This document shows positions 9,111 through 17,464 of a DNA stretch of 64,000 nucleotides, in pieces. The stretch spans positions 248,001-312,000 of the forward strand of contig WBSF01000001.1 of NCBI GenBank assembly GCA_008923315.1. The letters run 5' to 3'. A model generated the notes under the pieces. It had not been told where the DNA came from. It ran no database searches and saw nothing but the letters and a program-made list of their open reading frames with translations. Positions within the stretch are counted from its first letter, which is position 1, and each line of letters starts with the position of its first letter. The stretch comes from Betaproteobacteria bacterium SCN1. GTDB taxonomy: Bacteria > Pseudomonadota > Gammaproteobacteria > Burkholderiales > Thiobacillaceae. The position numbers and the translations under genes are program-made.

Positions 9111-9178
9111 CGCCGCAATCGTGCGGCGGAAGGACCGAATGCAACGGCGTATCTCGGTCATCACTTGATGCGATTTTC
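9111..9178 (+). promoter_or_regulatory. Candidate ANTAR-responsive leader of nirB
   Basis: Stem-loop 1 is CGCCGC-AATCGT-GCGGCG (9111-9128). Stem-loop 2 is ATGC-AACGGC-GTAT (9139-9152), extended by GACCGA/TCGGTC. Both have six-base loops beginning with A, and the second has the conserved G at position 4. The 3' side of stem-loop 2 can instead form CGTATC/GATGCG (9148-9153 with 9167-9172) followed by ATTTT, a weak terminator. Loop 1 lacks G at position 4, so this is the least canonical leader of the set. Confidence 0.5.
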
Positions 9179-9190
9179 AGGAGTGGTGAT

Positions 9191-11668
9191 ATGGATATGA
9201 GTACGCCCATGGGCGCCGGACCCAATATGAATCCGGAGCCCAAAATGAAACTGGTGATGGTCGGCAATGGCATGGCGGGGGTACGCACCCTCGAAGAACT
9301 GCTGAAGCTCGCCCCCGATCTCTACGACATCACCGTCTTCGGTGCCGAACCGCACCCCAATTACAACCGCATCCTGTTGTCGCCCGTGCTGGCCGGCGAG
9401 CAGACCGTGGACGACATCATCCTCAACCCGGTGGACTGGTATGCGGAGCACGGCATCGTCCTGCACATGGGCAAGCCGGTCACGAAGGTCGATCGTCAGG
9501 CGCGTTTCGTCGAAACCGAAGACGGCACGCGCGCCGACTACGACCGCCTGCTGCTCGCCACGGGGTCGACGCCTTTCATGTTGCCGGTGCCGGGCAGGGA
9601 TCTGCCGGGCGTGATCGGCTTTCGCGACATTGCCGACGTCGACACGATAATCCGTGCCGCCAGCGCCTACCAACACGCGGTCGTCATCGGCGGCGGCCTG
9701 CTGGGCCTGGAAGCCGCCAACGGCCTGATGAAACGCGGCATGGCGGTATCGGTCGTGCACATCGGCCCGTGGCTGATGGAACGCCAGCTCGACGAGCCCG
9801 CCGCACGCCTGCTGCAGAAATCGCTGGAAGAAAAGGGCATGCGCTTCCTGCTGCAGAAACAGACCAGCGAACTCGTCGCCGGCGCCGATGGACGTGTGGC
9901 GGCGGTGCGTTTCAAGGACGGCGACGAAATCCCCGCCGATCTGGTCGTGATGGCGGCCGGCATCCGCCCCAATACGGCGTTGGCCGAATCGGCCGGCCTG
10001 CACTGCAACCGCGGCATCGTCGTCACCGATACGCTGCAGACCGTGACCGATCCGCGCATTTATTCGATCGGCGAATGCGCCGCGCACCGCGGCATCGCCT
10101 ATGGCCTGGTCGCGCCGCTGTTCGAGCAGGCCAAGGTGTGCGCCAACCATCTCGCGCACTACGGCATCGGCCGCTACGAAGGTTCGGTCACCTCCACCAA
10201 GCTCAAGGTCACGGGCATCGACCTGTTCTCGGCCGGCGATTTCATGGGCGGCGAAGGCACCGAATCCATCCTGTATTCCGATCCCATCGGCGGCGTGTAC
10301 AAGAAACTCGTGCTCAAGGACAACAGGCTGGTCGGCGGCGTGATGTACGGCGACACCGTCGACGGCGCCTGGTATTTCTCGCTGCTGCGCGACGGCAAGG
10401 ACGTCACCGAACTGCGCGACCACCTGATGTTCGGCCAGGACCACTGCGGCAACCTCGGCCACCAGGGCATCAACAAGGCCGCCGCCATGACCGACGACAT
10501 GGAGGTGTGCGGCTGCAACGGTGTTTGCAAGGGCGACATCGTCAAGGCGATCCGCGAGAAGGGCCTGTTCACGCTGGAGGACGTGCGCAAGCACACCAAG
10601 GCCTCGTCGTCGTGCGGCTCCTGTACCGGCCTGGTCGAGCAGATCCTCGCTTTTACCGCGGGCGGCGACTATTCGGCCGCGCCGAAGAAGAAGAGCGTGT
10701 GCGGCTGCACCGACCACACGCACGAAGCGGTGCGCGCGGCAATCCGCGAACACAAATACCTCAGCATTCCGCAGGTGATGCAGGGCATGGACTGGCGCAC
10801 GCCAGACGGCTGCGCCAGTTGCCGGCCCGCGCTCAACTACTATCTGATCTCGACCTGGCCCGGCGAAGCCGAGGACGATCCGCAGTCGCGCTTCATCAAC
10901 GAACGCGCGCATGCCAACATCCAGAAGGACGGCAGCTATTCGGTGATCCCGCGCATGTGGGGCGGGCAGACCACGCCGGCCGAGCTGAAGCGCATCGCGG
11001 AAGTCGCCGAGAAGTACGCCATCCCCACGGTCAAGGTCACGGGCGGCCAGCGCATCGACCTGCTCGGCGTGAAGAAGGAGGATCTGCCCAGGGTATGGGC
11101 CGACCTCGACATGCCCTCCGGCCATGCTTACGGCAAGGCGCTGCGTACCGTGAAGACCTGCGTGGGCAGCGAATGGTGCCGCTTCGGCACCCAGGATTCG
11201 ACGCAGATGGGCATCGATCTGGAAAAGGTCTTTTTCAAGATGTGGGCGCCGCACAAGGTCAAGCTTGCAGTGTCCGGCTGCCCGCGAAACTGCGCCGAGG
11301 TGGCGATCAAGGACGTGGGCGTGATCGGCGTCGATTCCGGCTGGGAGATCTACATCGGCGGCAACGGCGGCATCAAGACCGAGGTCGCGCAGTTCCTCGT
11401 CAAGGTGAAGACGCCCGGGGAGGTGATCGAGTATTCCGGCGCCTTCCTGCAGCTGTATCGCGAGGAAGCGCACTACCTCGATCGCACTGTGCACTACCTG
11501 GAACGCGTCGGCCTCGACTACGTGAAGAAGAAGGTTCTCGACGACGCCGAAGGCCGCCGCGCCCTGTACGACCGCCTCATTTTCGCGCTGTCCGTGGAAA
11601 AGGACCCCTGGGTCGAACGCGCGAAGGAAGGCAAGCTGAAACACGAATTCGAAACTGTCGCCGCATGA
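9191..11668 (+). CDS. nirB: Nitrite reductase [NAD(P)H] large subunit
   Basis: An 825-residue cytoplasmic sirohaem enzyme reducing nitrite to ammonium. Domains in order: FAD/NAD(P)-binding (GNGMAGVRT near residue 25, second Rossmann VIGGGLLGLEA), BFD [2Fe-2S] cysteines around residues 440-480 (CGCNGVCKG; CGSC), a second cysteine cluster (CGCTDH; CASC), nitrite/sulfite reductase ferredoxin-like half domain, and sirohaem/[4Fe-4S] cysteines in CVGSEWC and SGCPRNC. ATG 9191 follows CAGGAG at 9179-9184. nirD follows after 14 bases. Promoter and leader elements upstream predict NtrC and NasT control. Confidence 0.96.
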   Translation: MDMSTPMGAGPNMNPEPKMKLVMVGNGMAGVRTLEELLKLAPDLYDITVFGAEPHPNYNRILLSPVLAGEQTVDDIILNPVDWYAEHGIVLHMGKPVTKVDRQARFVETEDGTRADYDRLLLATGSTPFMLPVPGRDLPGVIGFRDIADVDTIIRAASAYQHAVVIGGGLLGLEAANGLMKRGMAVSVVHIGPWLMERQLDEPAARLLQKSLEEKGMRFLLQKQTSELVAGADGRVAAVRFKDGDEIPADLVVMAAGIRPNTALAESAGLHCNRGIVVTDTLQTVTDPRIYSIGECAAHRGIAYGLVAPLFEQAKVCANHLAHYGIGRYEGSVTSTKLKVTGIDLFSAGDFMGGEGTESILYSDPIGGVYKKLVLKDNRLVGGVMYGDTVDGAWYFSLLRDGKDVTELRDHLMFGQDHCGNLGHQGINKAAAMTDDMEVCGCNGVCKGDIVKAIREKGLFTLEDVRKHTKASSSCGSCTGLVEQILAFTAGGDYSAAPKKKSVCGCTDHTHEAVRAAIREHKYLSIPQVMQGMDWRTPDGCASCRPALNYYLISTWPGEAEDDPQSRFINERAHANIQKDGSYSVIPRMWGGQTTPAELKRIAEVAEKYAIPTVKVTGGQRIDLLGVKKEDLPRVWADLDMPSGHAYGKALRTVKTCVGSEWCRFGTQDSTQMGIDLEKVFFKMWAPHKVKLAVSGCPRNCAEVAIKDVGVIGVDSGWEIYIGGNGGIKTEVAQFLVKVKTPGEVIEYSGAFLQLYREEAHYLDRTVHYLERVGLDYVKKKVLDDAEGRRALYDRLIFALSVEKDPWVERAKEGKLKHEFETVAA

Positions 11669-11682
11669 AGGAAGGACACGAC

Positions 11683-12015
11683 ATGACCCACTGGATCGAC
11701 ATTCTGGATGTGAACGACATCCCCCGACTGGGCGCGCGCGTGGTGCGCCACGGCAGTGTCGACATTGCCGTTTTCCGCAATGCCGAAGACGAGATTCTTG
11801 CGCTGGAAGACCGCTGTCCGCACAAGGGCGGGCCGTTGTCGCAGGGTATCGTCCACGGCAGGAAAGTGACCTGCCCGCTGCATGGCTGGAACGTCGCGCT
11901 CGATTCCGGCTGTGCCGTGGCGCCGGACGAAGGGTGTACCCGGGTGTTTCCGGTCAGGATCGAGAGCGGCCGCGTATGGCTGGATCTGACGGCGGTCGAC
12001 CGGGCCGCGGCGTGA
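11683..12015 (+). CDS. nirD: Nitrite reductase small subunit, Rieske-type
   Basis: A 110-residue Rieske [2Fe-2S] protein with CPHKGG and CPLHGW, the Cys-His pairs of the cluster-binding loops. In the family NirD partners NirB in NAD(P)H-dependent nitrite reduction. It starts 14 bases after nirB with GAAGGA ahead of the ATG, and is clearly in the same operon. All four cluster ligands are present. After its stop an AT-poor interval carries the putative control region of the ATP-grasp operon. Confidence 0.93.
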   Translation: MTHWIDILDVNDIPRLGARVVRHGSVDIAVFRNAEDEILALEDRCPHKGGPLSQGIVHGRKVTCPLHGWNVALDSGCAVAPDEGCTRVFPVRIESGRVWLDLTAVDRAAA

Positions 12016-12024
12016 GGCGGGGCG

Positions 12025-12041
12025 TGCACTAAAACCGGGCG
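12025..12041 (+). promoter_or_regulatory. NtrC half-site upstream of the ATP-grasp operon
   Basis: TGCAC-N7-GGGCG: the left half is a perfect NtrC half-site and the right half is degenerate. It sits about 95 bases upstream of the -24/-12 element at 12136. On its own it is weak evidence. Confidence 0.3.
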
Positions 12042-12135
12042 GCCTGCCCAAAATCGCCCCGCACTGGCGCATGCGCCGGCGGGGCCGTTTGTGCGCGCAC
12101 GCTCAATCCCCTGATTTCCATGCGATTCAGCCAGC

Positions 12136-12151
12136 TGGCACAGAGGCTGCT
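12136..12151 (+). promoter_or_regulatory. Sigma-54 (-24/-12) promoter of the ATP-grasp/alpha-E operon
   Basis: TGGCACAGAGGCTGCT against TGGCAC-N5-TTGCW: one mismatch, in the first T of the -12 box. Spacing is exact. The inferred transcript start near 12163 rules out the in-frame ATG at 12120 and supports translation from 12210. Confidence 0.6.
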
Positions 12152-12209
12152 GGTCTGGAATGCGTGCGCCTTTCAACAACGAATTTGCGCACGGTTCGGA
12201 GACTGGAAC

Positions 12210-13658
12210 ATGAAGATCGACTGCGGGCATTATCCGCTGATGGGCGGATTCGACGAGCTGCTCGAAGCGCCGGGCAAGCCACGCAGCCGCGCCGACGGGC
12301 TGTGCGACTATTTCGCCACGCTGGCGCCGGCGGAACTGGAGGCGCGCCATCGTGCGGTGGATGCCGCGATCATGGCGGCAGGCATCACCTTCACCGTGTA
12401 TTCCGAAGCCGGCAACATCGACCGCGCCTGGCCCTTCGACGTGGTGCCGCGCATTCTCGCCAAATCCGAGTGGGACCGCATCGAGGCCGGCCTGAAGCAG
12501 CGGCTGCGCGCGCTCAATCTGTTCATCGACGATATCTACCACGAACAGAAGATCGTCAAGGGCGGCGTCTTTCCCGCGGACGTGCTGGCCGACTCGAAGA
12601 ATTTCCGGGCGGCCTGCGTCGGCGCCAATCCGCCCTTCGGCGTGTGGGCGCACATCTGCGGCACCGATCTCGTACGCGATGCGGACGGCACGGTCTACGT
12701 GCTGGAGGACAACCTGCGCGTGCCCTCGGGCGTGTCCTACATGCTGGAAAACCGCCAGCTCATGAAGAAGCTCTTCCCCGAGCTGTTCGCGCGCTACGAC
12801 GTGCTGCCGGTGGACGACTATCCGGCCGCGCTCTACGACATGCTGGCCGCGCTGTCGCCCCGCGAGGACGAACGTCCCGAGATCGCCGTGCTCACGCCGG
12901 GCATCTACAACTCGGCCTATTTCGAGCATTCCTACCTGGCGCAGCAGATGGGCGCGCATCTGGTCGAGGGCTCGGATCTCGTCGTGCTCGACGACGACTG
13001 CGTCTACATGAAGACGATCGAGGGCCTGATGCGGCTCGACGTGATCTACCGCCGCGTCGACGACGACTTCATCGACCCCGAGGTGTTCCGTCCCGATTCG
13101 GCGCTCGGCGTGCCGGGCCTCATGCGGGCCTGGAAGGCAGGCAAGGTCGGCATCGCCAACGCCCCCGGTTCGGGCGTGGCCGACGACAAGGTGGTCTATG
13201 CCTACGTGCCGAAGATGATCGAGTATTACCTGAACGAGGAAGCCGTCCTGCCCAACGTGCCGAGCTATCTGTGCATGCACGACGACGACCGCGATTACGT
13301 GCTGGCCAATCTCGACAAACTGGTGGTGAAACCGGCCAACGAATCCGGCGGCTACGGCATGCTGGTGGGGCCCAAGTCCACGCCCGAAGAGCGTGCGAAA
13401 TTCGCCGAACTGATCGCGGACAATCCGCGCAATTACATGGCGCAGCCGACCCTGTCGCTGTCCACCGTGCCGACGCTGTGCGAGGACGCGATCGAACCGC
13501 GCCACGTCGATCTGCGGCCTTTCATCCTGCAGTCTAAGGATTTCTACGTGACGCGCGGCGGTCTCACCCGGGTGGCGCTCAGGCGCGGTTCGCTGGTGGT
13601 GAATTCCTCCCAGGGCGGCGGCAGCAAGGACACCTGGGTGATAGGGGACACGCGATGA
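12210..13658 (+). CDS. Circularly permuted ATP-grasp protein (DUF404/DUF407 family)
   Basis: A 482-residue predicted peptide ligase. The family signature VYVLEDNLRVPSG is near residues 162-174 and the ATP-binding glycine loop LVVKPANESGGYGM at 371-384. Family members are thought to form amide or peptide bonds with alpha-E partners, but no substrate is established. ATG 12210 has CGGAG at 12197-12201 and lies downstream of the putative sigma-54 promoter; an upstream in-frame ATG at 12120 precedes that promoter. Its stop overlaps the alpha-E start by four bases. The N-terminal DUF404 part and C-terminal DUF407 part both look complete. Confidence 0.88.
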   Translation: MKIDCGHYPLMGGFDELLEAPGKPRSRADGLCDYFATLAPAELEARHRAVDAAIMAAGITFTVYSEAGNIDRAWPFDVVPRILAKSEWDRIEAGLKQRLRALNLFIDDIYHEQKIVKGGVFPADVLADSKNFRAACVGANPPFGVWAHICGTDLVRDADGTVYVLEDNLRVPSGVSYMLENRQLMKKLFPELFARYDVLPVDDYPAALYDMLAALSPREDERPEIAVLTPGIYNSAYFEHSYLAQQMGAHLVEGSDLVVLDDDCVYMKTIEGLMRLDVIYRRVDDDFIDPEVFRPDSALGVPGLMRAWKAGKVGIANAPGSGVADDKVVYAYVPKMIEYYLNEEAVLPNVPSYLCMHDDDRDYVLANLDKLVVKPANESGGYGMLVGPKSTPEERAKFAELIADNPRNYMAQPTLSLSTVPTLCEDAIEPRHVDLRPFILQSKDFYVTRGGLTRVALRRGSLVVNSSQGGGSKDTWVIGDTR

Positions 13659-14614
13659 TGCTCGCCCGGGTCGCCGAAAATCTTTACTGGATGGCGCGCT
13701 ATCTGGAGCGCGCGGAAGACACCGCCCGCCTCGTCAACGCCACCACCCTGATGCTGATGGACATGCCGCGCGGCGCGAGCTTCGGCTGGGAGGATCTGCT
13801 CAAGGTCGTCGGCCTGTCCGAGCCCTTCCACCAGTTCTACGACGAGGCGAGCGAATCGGCCGTGATGAGCTTTCTCATCCAGGACGAGCGCAATCCTTCT
13901 TCGATCTTTGCCTGCGTGCGCCACGCGCGCGAAAACACCCGGACCTTCCGCGAGGTGCTGCCGCGCGAATCCTGGGAATGGGTGAACGAGCTCTATCTCT
14001 ACACCAGCACCCACAAGAGCAGCGCGCTCGACCGCCGCAAGCGGCTTGAAGTGCTGACCGAGATCATCCGCCGCCGCCAGGCCGTGGTGGGCCTGCTGTC
14101 GGGCACCATGAGCCGCGACGAGGCTTTCCAGTTCATGCGCATCGGCCGCAATGTCGAGCGCGCCGACATGACCAGCCGGGTGCTCGACGTGAGCTATGCG
14201 GTCAATCTGCCTTTCCAGGGCGGGCAGTTCACCGACCTGGTCTGGATGAGCGTGCTGCATGCGCTGTCCGCGCACCAGATGTACCGGCGTCACGTCGGCG
14301 TGCATGCCAAGGGATACAAGGTCGTCCACTATCTGCTCAACGATTCGCAGTTTCCGCGCAGCGTGCGCCATTGCCTCGCCGAACTGCAGGCGGCGCTCGG
14401 CGAGCTGCCCGGCGACGGCCCGCAGCGTCAGGTGATGTCGCTGATCCGCGCGCTCGATGCGGCCGACGGCCGCAAGCTTGCCCAGACGGGCCTGCACGAA
14501 TTCTGCGACCACGTACAGGCCGGGCTGGGCGAGTTGTCCGACGCCATCGGCCAGGCTTATTTCCGCGCCGCCCACGCGCAATCGCTTTCGCAAAAACAGT
14601 TCAATCTCGCATGA
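13655..14614 (+). CDS. Alpha-E domain protein (DUF403)
   Basis: A 319-residue all-helical protein starting MLARVAENLYWMARYLERAE, the classic opening of the alpha-E family. These proteins accompany circularly permuted ATP-grasp ligases, often with a transglutaminase-like protein and an Anbu peptidase. The biochemical role is unknown; it is assumed to be a partner or scaffold. Translation is coupled at both ends: ATG at 13655 overlaps the ATP-grasp stop, and its stop overlaps the next ATG at 14611. Length is normal for the family. Confidence 0.88.
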   Translation: MMLARVAENLYWMARYLERAEDTARLVNATTLMLMDMPRGASFGWEDLLKVVGLSEPFHQFYDEASESAVMSFLIQDERNPSSIFACVRHARENTRTFREVLPRESWEWVNELYLYTSTHKSSALDRRKRLEVLTEIIRRRQAVVGLLSGTMSRDEAFQFMRIGRNVERADMTSRVLDVSYAVNLPFQGGQFTDLVWMSVLHALSAHQMYRRHVGVHAKGYKVVHYLLNDSQFPRSVRHCLAELQAALGELPGDGPQRQVMSLIRALDAADGRKLAQTGLHEFCDHVQAGLGELSDAIGQAYFRAAHAQSLSQKQFNLA

Positions 14615-15846
14615 CGACCGATTCGTTTGCCTTTTCCCGCGCCGGCGACAAGCGCAATTCCCCGGAATTCGAGGATTATCTCGGCGCGCTGCTCGAAGAG
14701 CGCGACCGCATCGGGCTCACCGATGCGATCCGCCAGATCGATGCGTTGATGATCACGGTCGAGCCCGCGCATTCGCTCGCCTATGTCGCCGAGCTGTGCG
14801 TGATGACGCCCTACCATTATCTGGTCACGCTCGAATCCGAATCGCACTTCACCCATATCCTGCGCATCGACATGAACGCGCCGGACATTCTGGTGCGCGA
14901 GGTGAAGGACCCCAACGTGCGCGGCATCTTCCGCAGCCTCAACGAGGTCTACCCCATCGGCGCGGTCAAGCCCAATTCGCGCTACATGGGCGAGGTGCTG
15001 CGGGTGACCAACCCGCACGCCGTGGTCGACATGCAGAAGGCGCGCGACATCCGCTTCTTCAACCAGGACCAGATCCGCAAGCTCGAACTGCCGGGCAACA
15101 TGGCCGTGGTCAAGCCCAGTCCCTACACGCACAACATCGTCGCCTACTGGGAGCGGCCCGAGTCCGACATCCGCGTCTACGCGCTGGGATGGAGCAGCAT
15201 CCGCGAGGACATGCAGGCGGCCTACGAGGCTGCGAAAGCCACGCAGAAGCGGCTCGGCATCGACGGCCTGCTGCTGCCCATCGACCATCTCGCCACGCGC
15301 ATCTACAGCCAGAACCGCGAAGCCGCGCTGCTCGAGTATCTCACGCTGTCGAGTTACTACTACTGGGGGTCGTACGACATCGCCGACCAGAATTCCTCGA
15401 CCAACGTGACCAAGAGCGTGCATTACGCCAACGAGCTGGAATGCCCGGCCAAGGTGTTCACCGCCGCCAACCATCCCTACTTCATGAACCACCTGCTCAC
15501 CGAGTCGCCGACCGAGGCCTTCGTGCGCAACTTCGGCCCGCGCCTGCATCACATCGCCGTGGCGGTCGCGGATGGCGAAGTCGGGGGCGTGCCCAACATC
15601 GACGTGGTGGTGCAGCGCCTGCGCGACTGCGGGCAGAAATTCCTGCTCGACGTCATCGGCTCGAAGGAAGCGGGCCTCAAGCAGATCTTCTCCAGCGCCT
15701 CGGAATACTCTTCGCTCATCATCGAATACGTCCAGCGCTTCGGCGGTTTTCAGGGATTTTTCACCAAGGACAACGTCGCCGAACTGACCCATGCGGCGGG
15801 GGTGGAAGAGAGCCTGCGCACCTTGCAGGCAGCGGCACAGGCCTGA
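14611..15846 (+). CDS. HPPD-like (VOC-superfamily) putative Fe(II) dioxygenase in the ATP-grasp operon
   Basis: A 411-residue protein of uncertain name. The C-terminal half resembles 4-hydroxyphenylpyruvate dioxygenase: IDHLATRI (His226), LHHIAVAV (His314) and LIIEYVQR (Glu372) sit where the two histidines and one glutamate bind iron, and QGFFTKDNVAEL resembles the closing helix. The N-terminal 200 residues are not recognised. The spacing from the second His to Glu is shorter than in true HPPD, so the substrate is probably different. It replaces the transglutaminase often found after alpha-E. Start ATG 14611 overlaps the alpha-E stop. Confidence 0.65.
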   Translation: MTTDSFAFSRAGDKRNSPEFEDYLGALLEERDRIGLTDAIRQIDALMITVEPAHSLAYVAELCVMTPYHYLVTLESESHFTHILRIDMNAPDILVREVKDPNVRGIFRSLNEVYPIGAVKPNSRYMGEVLRVTNPHAVVDMQKARDIRFFNQDQIRKLELPGNMAVVKPSPYTHNIVAYWERPESDIRVYALGWSSIREDMQAAYEAAKATQKRLGIDGLLLPIDHLATRIYSQNREAALLEYLTLSSYYYWGSYDIADQNSSTNVTKSVHYANELECPAKVFTAANHPYFMNHLLTESPTEAFVRNFGPRLHHIAVAVADGEVGGVPNIDVVVQRLRDCGQKFLLDVIGSKEAGLKQIFSSASEYSSLIIEYVQRFGGFQGFFTKDNVAELTHAAGVEESLRTLQAAAQA

Positions 15847-15944
15847 GCCTTCAAAAATCAAAATTGTAAGCGCACACACTCAAGTCTGGCGCCGGTATTC
15901 CGTTAGTTAAGAAATCCATTAAATACTCATAAACAGGAGAGAAC

Positions 15945-16223
15945 GTGGATCGCGAAACCCTCAACGAGATGGTCAAGCTCAAATTTGGTGCGCGCAAGGC
16001 GGGCGGGCCGGAAATCGATCTGGCGAAGCTGGCGGCCGACGCCGACTATGCCGATGCCATGCTGCGCGCGGTGGAAAACCTGCCCGACGAAACGCTGGTG
16101 CTGCTGGCAATGACGCTGCGCGACAAATTCGGTCTGCTGGCGGCGCGGCCGGTGTCGGCCGCGGAGGCGGTGTCCGCCGAACCGGCGCCGGCCGCGCGTT
16201 ACATGCTCGGCGCCCGGAGCTGA
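15945..16223 (+). CDS. Small conserved-type hypothetical protein, upstream partner of the chemoreceptor
   Basis: Ninety-two residues from a GTG start at 15945, supported by AGGAGAG about 8 bases upstream. It is mainly charged helix (MDRETLNEMVKLKFGARK), with an Ala-rich tail and no membrane segment or metal motif. I do not recognise the family. It ends two bases before the chemoreceptor-like gene, so co-expression with that gene is very likely; a small adaptor or sensor partner is a guess. The 98 bases before it (15847-15944) are AT-richer than the surroundings and probably hold its promoter. Confidence 0.6.
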   Translation: MDRETLNEMVKLKFGARKAGGPEIDLAKLAADADYADAMLRAVENLPDETLVLLAMTLRDKFGLLAARPVSAAEAVSAEPAPAARYMLGARS

Positions 16224-16225
16224 GC

Positions 16226-17368
16226 ATGCAGACCGAAAAGCAGCATTGTGCGGACAAGACGGCGCGTGCGCCCGCTTCGGGGCAGGACGACAACGCATCG
16301 GCCGAAGAACACGCACAGTCCATGATCGGCCTGTCGCAAGGTATGCTGAAGGAAGTCGTCGAGGCGCTCGACCGGATCCGCCGGATCAACCGGACCATTC
16401 ACATCCTGTCGATGAATGCCCGGGTCGAGGCCGCGCGTGCCGGCGAGGCGGGGCGCGGCTTCGCCGTCGTCGCGGAACAGCTCTCCGGACTGGCCGCGTC
16501 GACCGAGCAGACCGCGCAGGGCATCGAGGACACGTCCAAGACCATTACCACCGAGCTCAATGTCGTGGCGGAGCGGCTGTCGAAAGATGCGATCGACAAC
16601 CGGCTGTGCGACCTGGCGCTGAACGCGATCGATCTGGTCGACCGCAATCTGTACGAACGCAGTTGCGATGTGCGCTGGTGGGCGACGGATTCCGCCGTGG
16701 TGGCGGCCGCAAAACAGCCCGACGACGCCAACCTGCGCTACGTCGCGCAGCGCCTGGGCCAGATTCTCGATTCCTACACCGTGTACTTCGATCTGGTGCT
16801 CGCCGATCTGGACGGCCGCATTATCGCCAACGGCCGGCCGCGCCAGTGGCCGCACACTGCCGGCGCTTCCGCGTCCGGCAGTACCTGGTTCCGGAGTGCG
16901 CTCGAAACGCGCAGCGGCACGCAGTTCGGTTTCGAATCGGCGCATGCCAGCCCGCTCGTCGGCGGGCAGAACGTGCTCGTCTATTCCTGCGTGGTGCGCG
17001 AAGGCGGCGCGGTGAACGGCCGTCCGCTGGGCGTGCTCGGCATCGTGTTCAAGTGGGATGCGCTGGGGCCGGAAACGCTCCGGCGCATTCCGCTCACACG
17101 GCGCGAAGCGGCGATCACCCGCGCCGTCATCGTCGATAACGACGGCCGCGTACTGGCCGACCCCGATCCGCAACGGGTCGGTCAGGATCTGGGTTTCGAC
17201 GGCATGGCTGCATTGTTCTCGCAGGCGCGCGGCGCGGCCACGGCCCGGCTCGACGGGGCGGTCTGGCGTATCGGCCATGCCCGCTCGCCCGGTTTCGAGA
17301 CCTACGCGACCGGCTGGCATTGTCTGCTGATGCGGCAGACGCGGAACGGCATGTCCCCGATGCGGTGA
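16226..17368 (+). CDS. Soluble chemoreceptor-like protein: short MCP signalling region followed by Cache-like sensor
   Basis: A 380-residue protein without transmembrane segments. Residues about 45-125 hold a very short MCP signalling hairpin; the tip reads HILSMNARVEAARAGEAGRG, matching the receptor core that contacts CheA and CheW. The rest resembles a Cache sensor domain (DLVLADLDGRII; GIVFKWDALGPE). Order is reversed relative to classical receptors, where the sensor is N-terminal. It starts two bases after the 92-residue protein. The ligand is unknown; position after nitrate assimilation genes suggests but does not show a nitrogen cue. Confidence 0.75.
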   Translation: MQTEKQHCADKTARAPASGQDDNASAEEHAQSMIGLSQGMLKEVVEALDRIRRINRTIHILSMNARVEAARAGEAGRGFAVVAEQLSGLAASTEQTAQGIEDTSKTITTELNVVAERLSKDAIDNRLCDLALNAIDLVDRNLYERSCDVRWWATDSAVVAAAKQPDDANLRYVAQRLGQILDSYTVYFDLVLADLDGRIIANGRPRQWPHTAGASASGSTWFRSALETRSGTQFGFESAHASPLVGGQNVLVYSCVVREGGAVNGRPLGVLGIVFKWDALGPETLRRIPLTRREAAITRAVIVDNDGRVLADPDPQRVGQDLGFDGMAALFSQARGAATARLDGAVWRIGHARSPGFETYATGWHCLLMRQTRNGMSPMR

Positions 17369-17464
17369 CCCCGCGCCGGGGCATTGCCGGCGCGCGCGCG
17401 CTGCGGCATGCTGGCGGCGTCGTGTCCGATGGACCGGCGTTTTCGCAGCCATCCGGGTGGGCGT

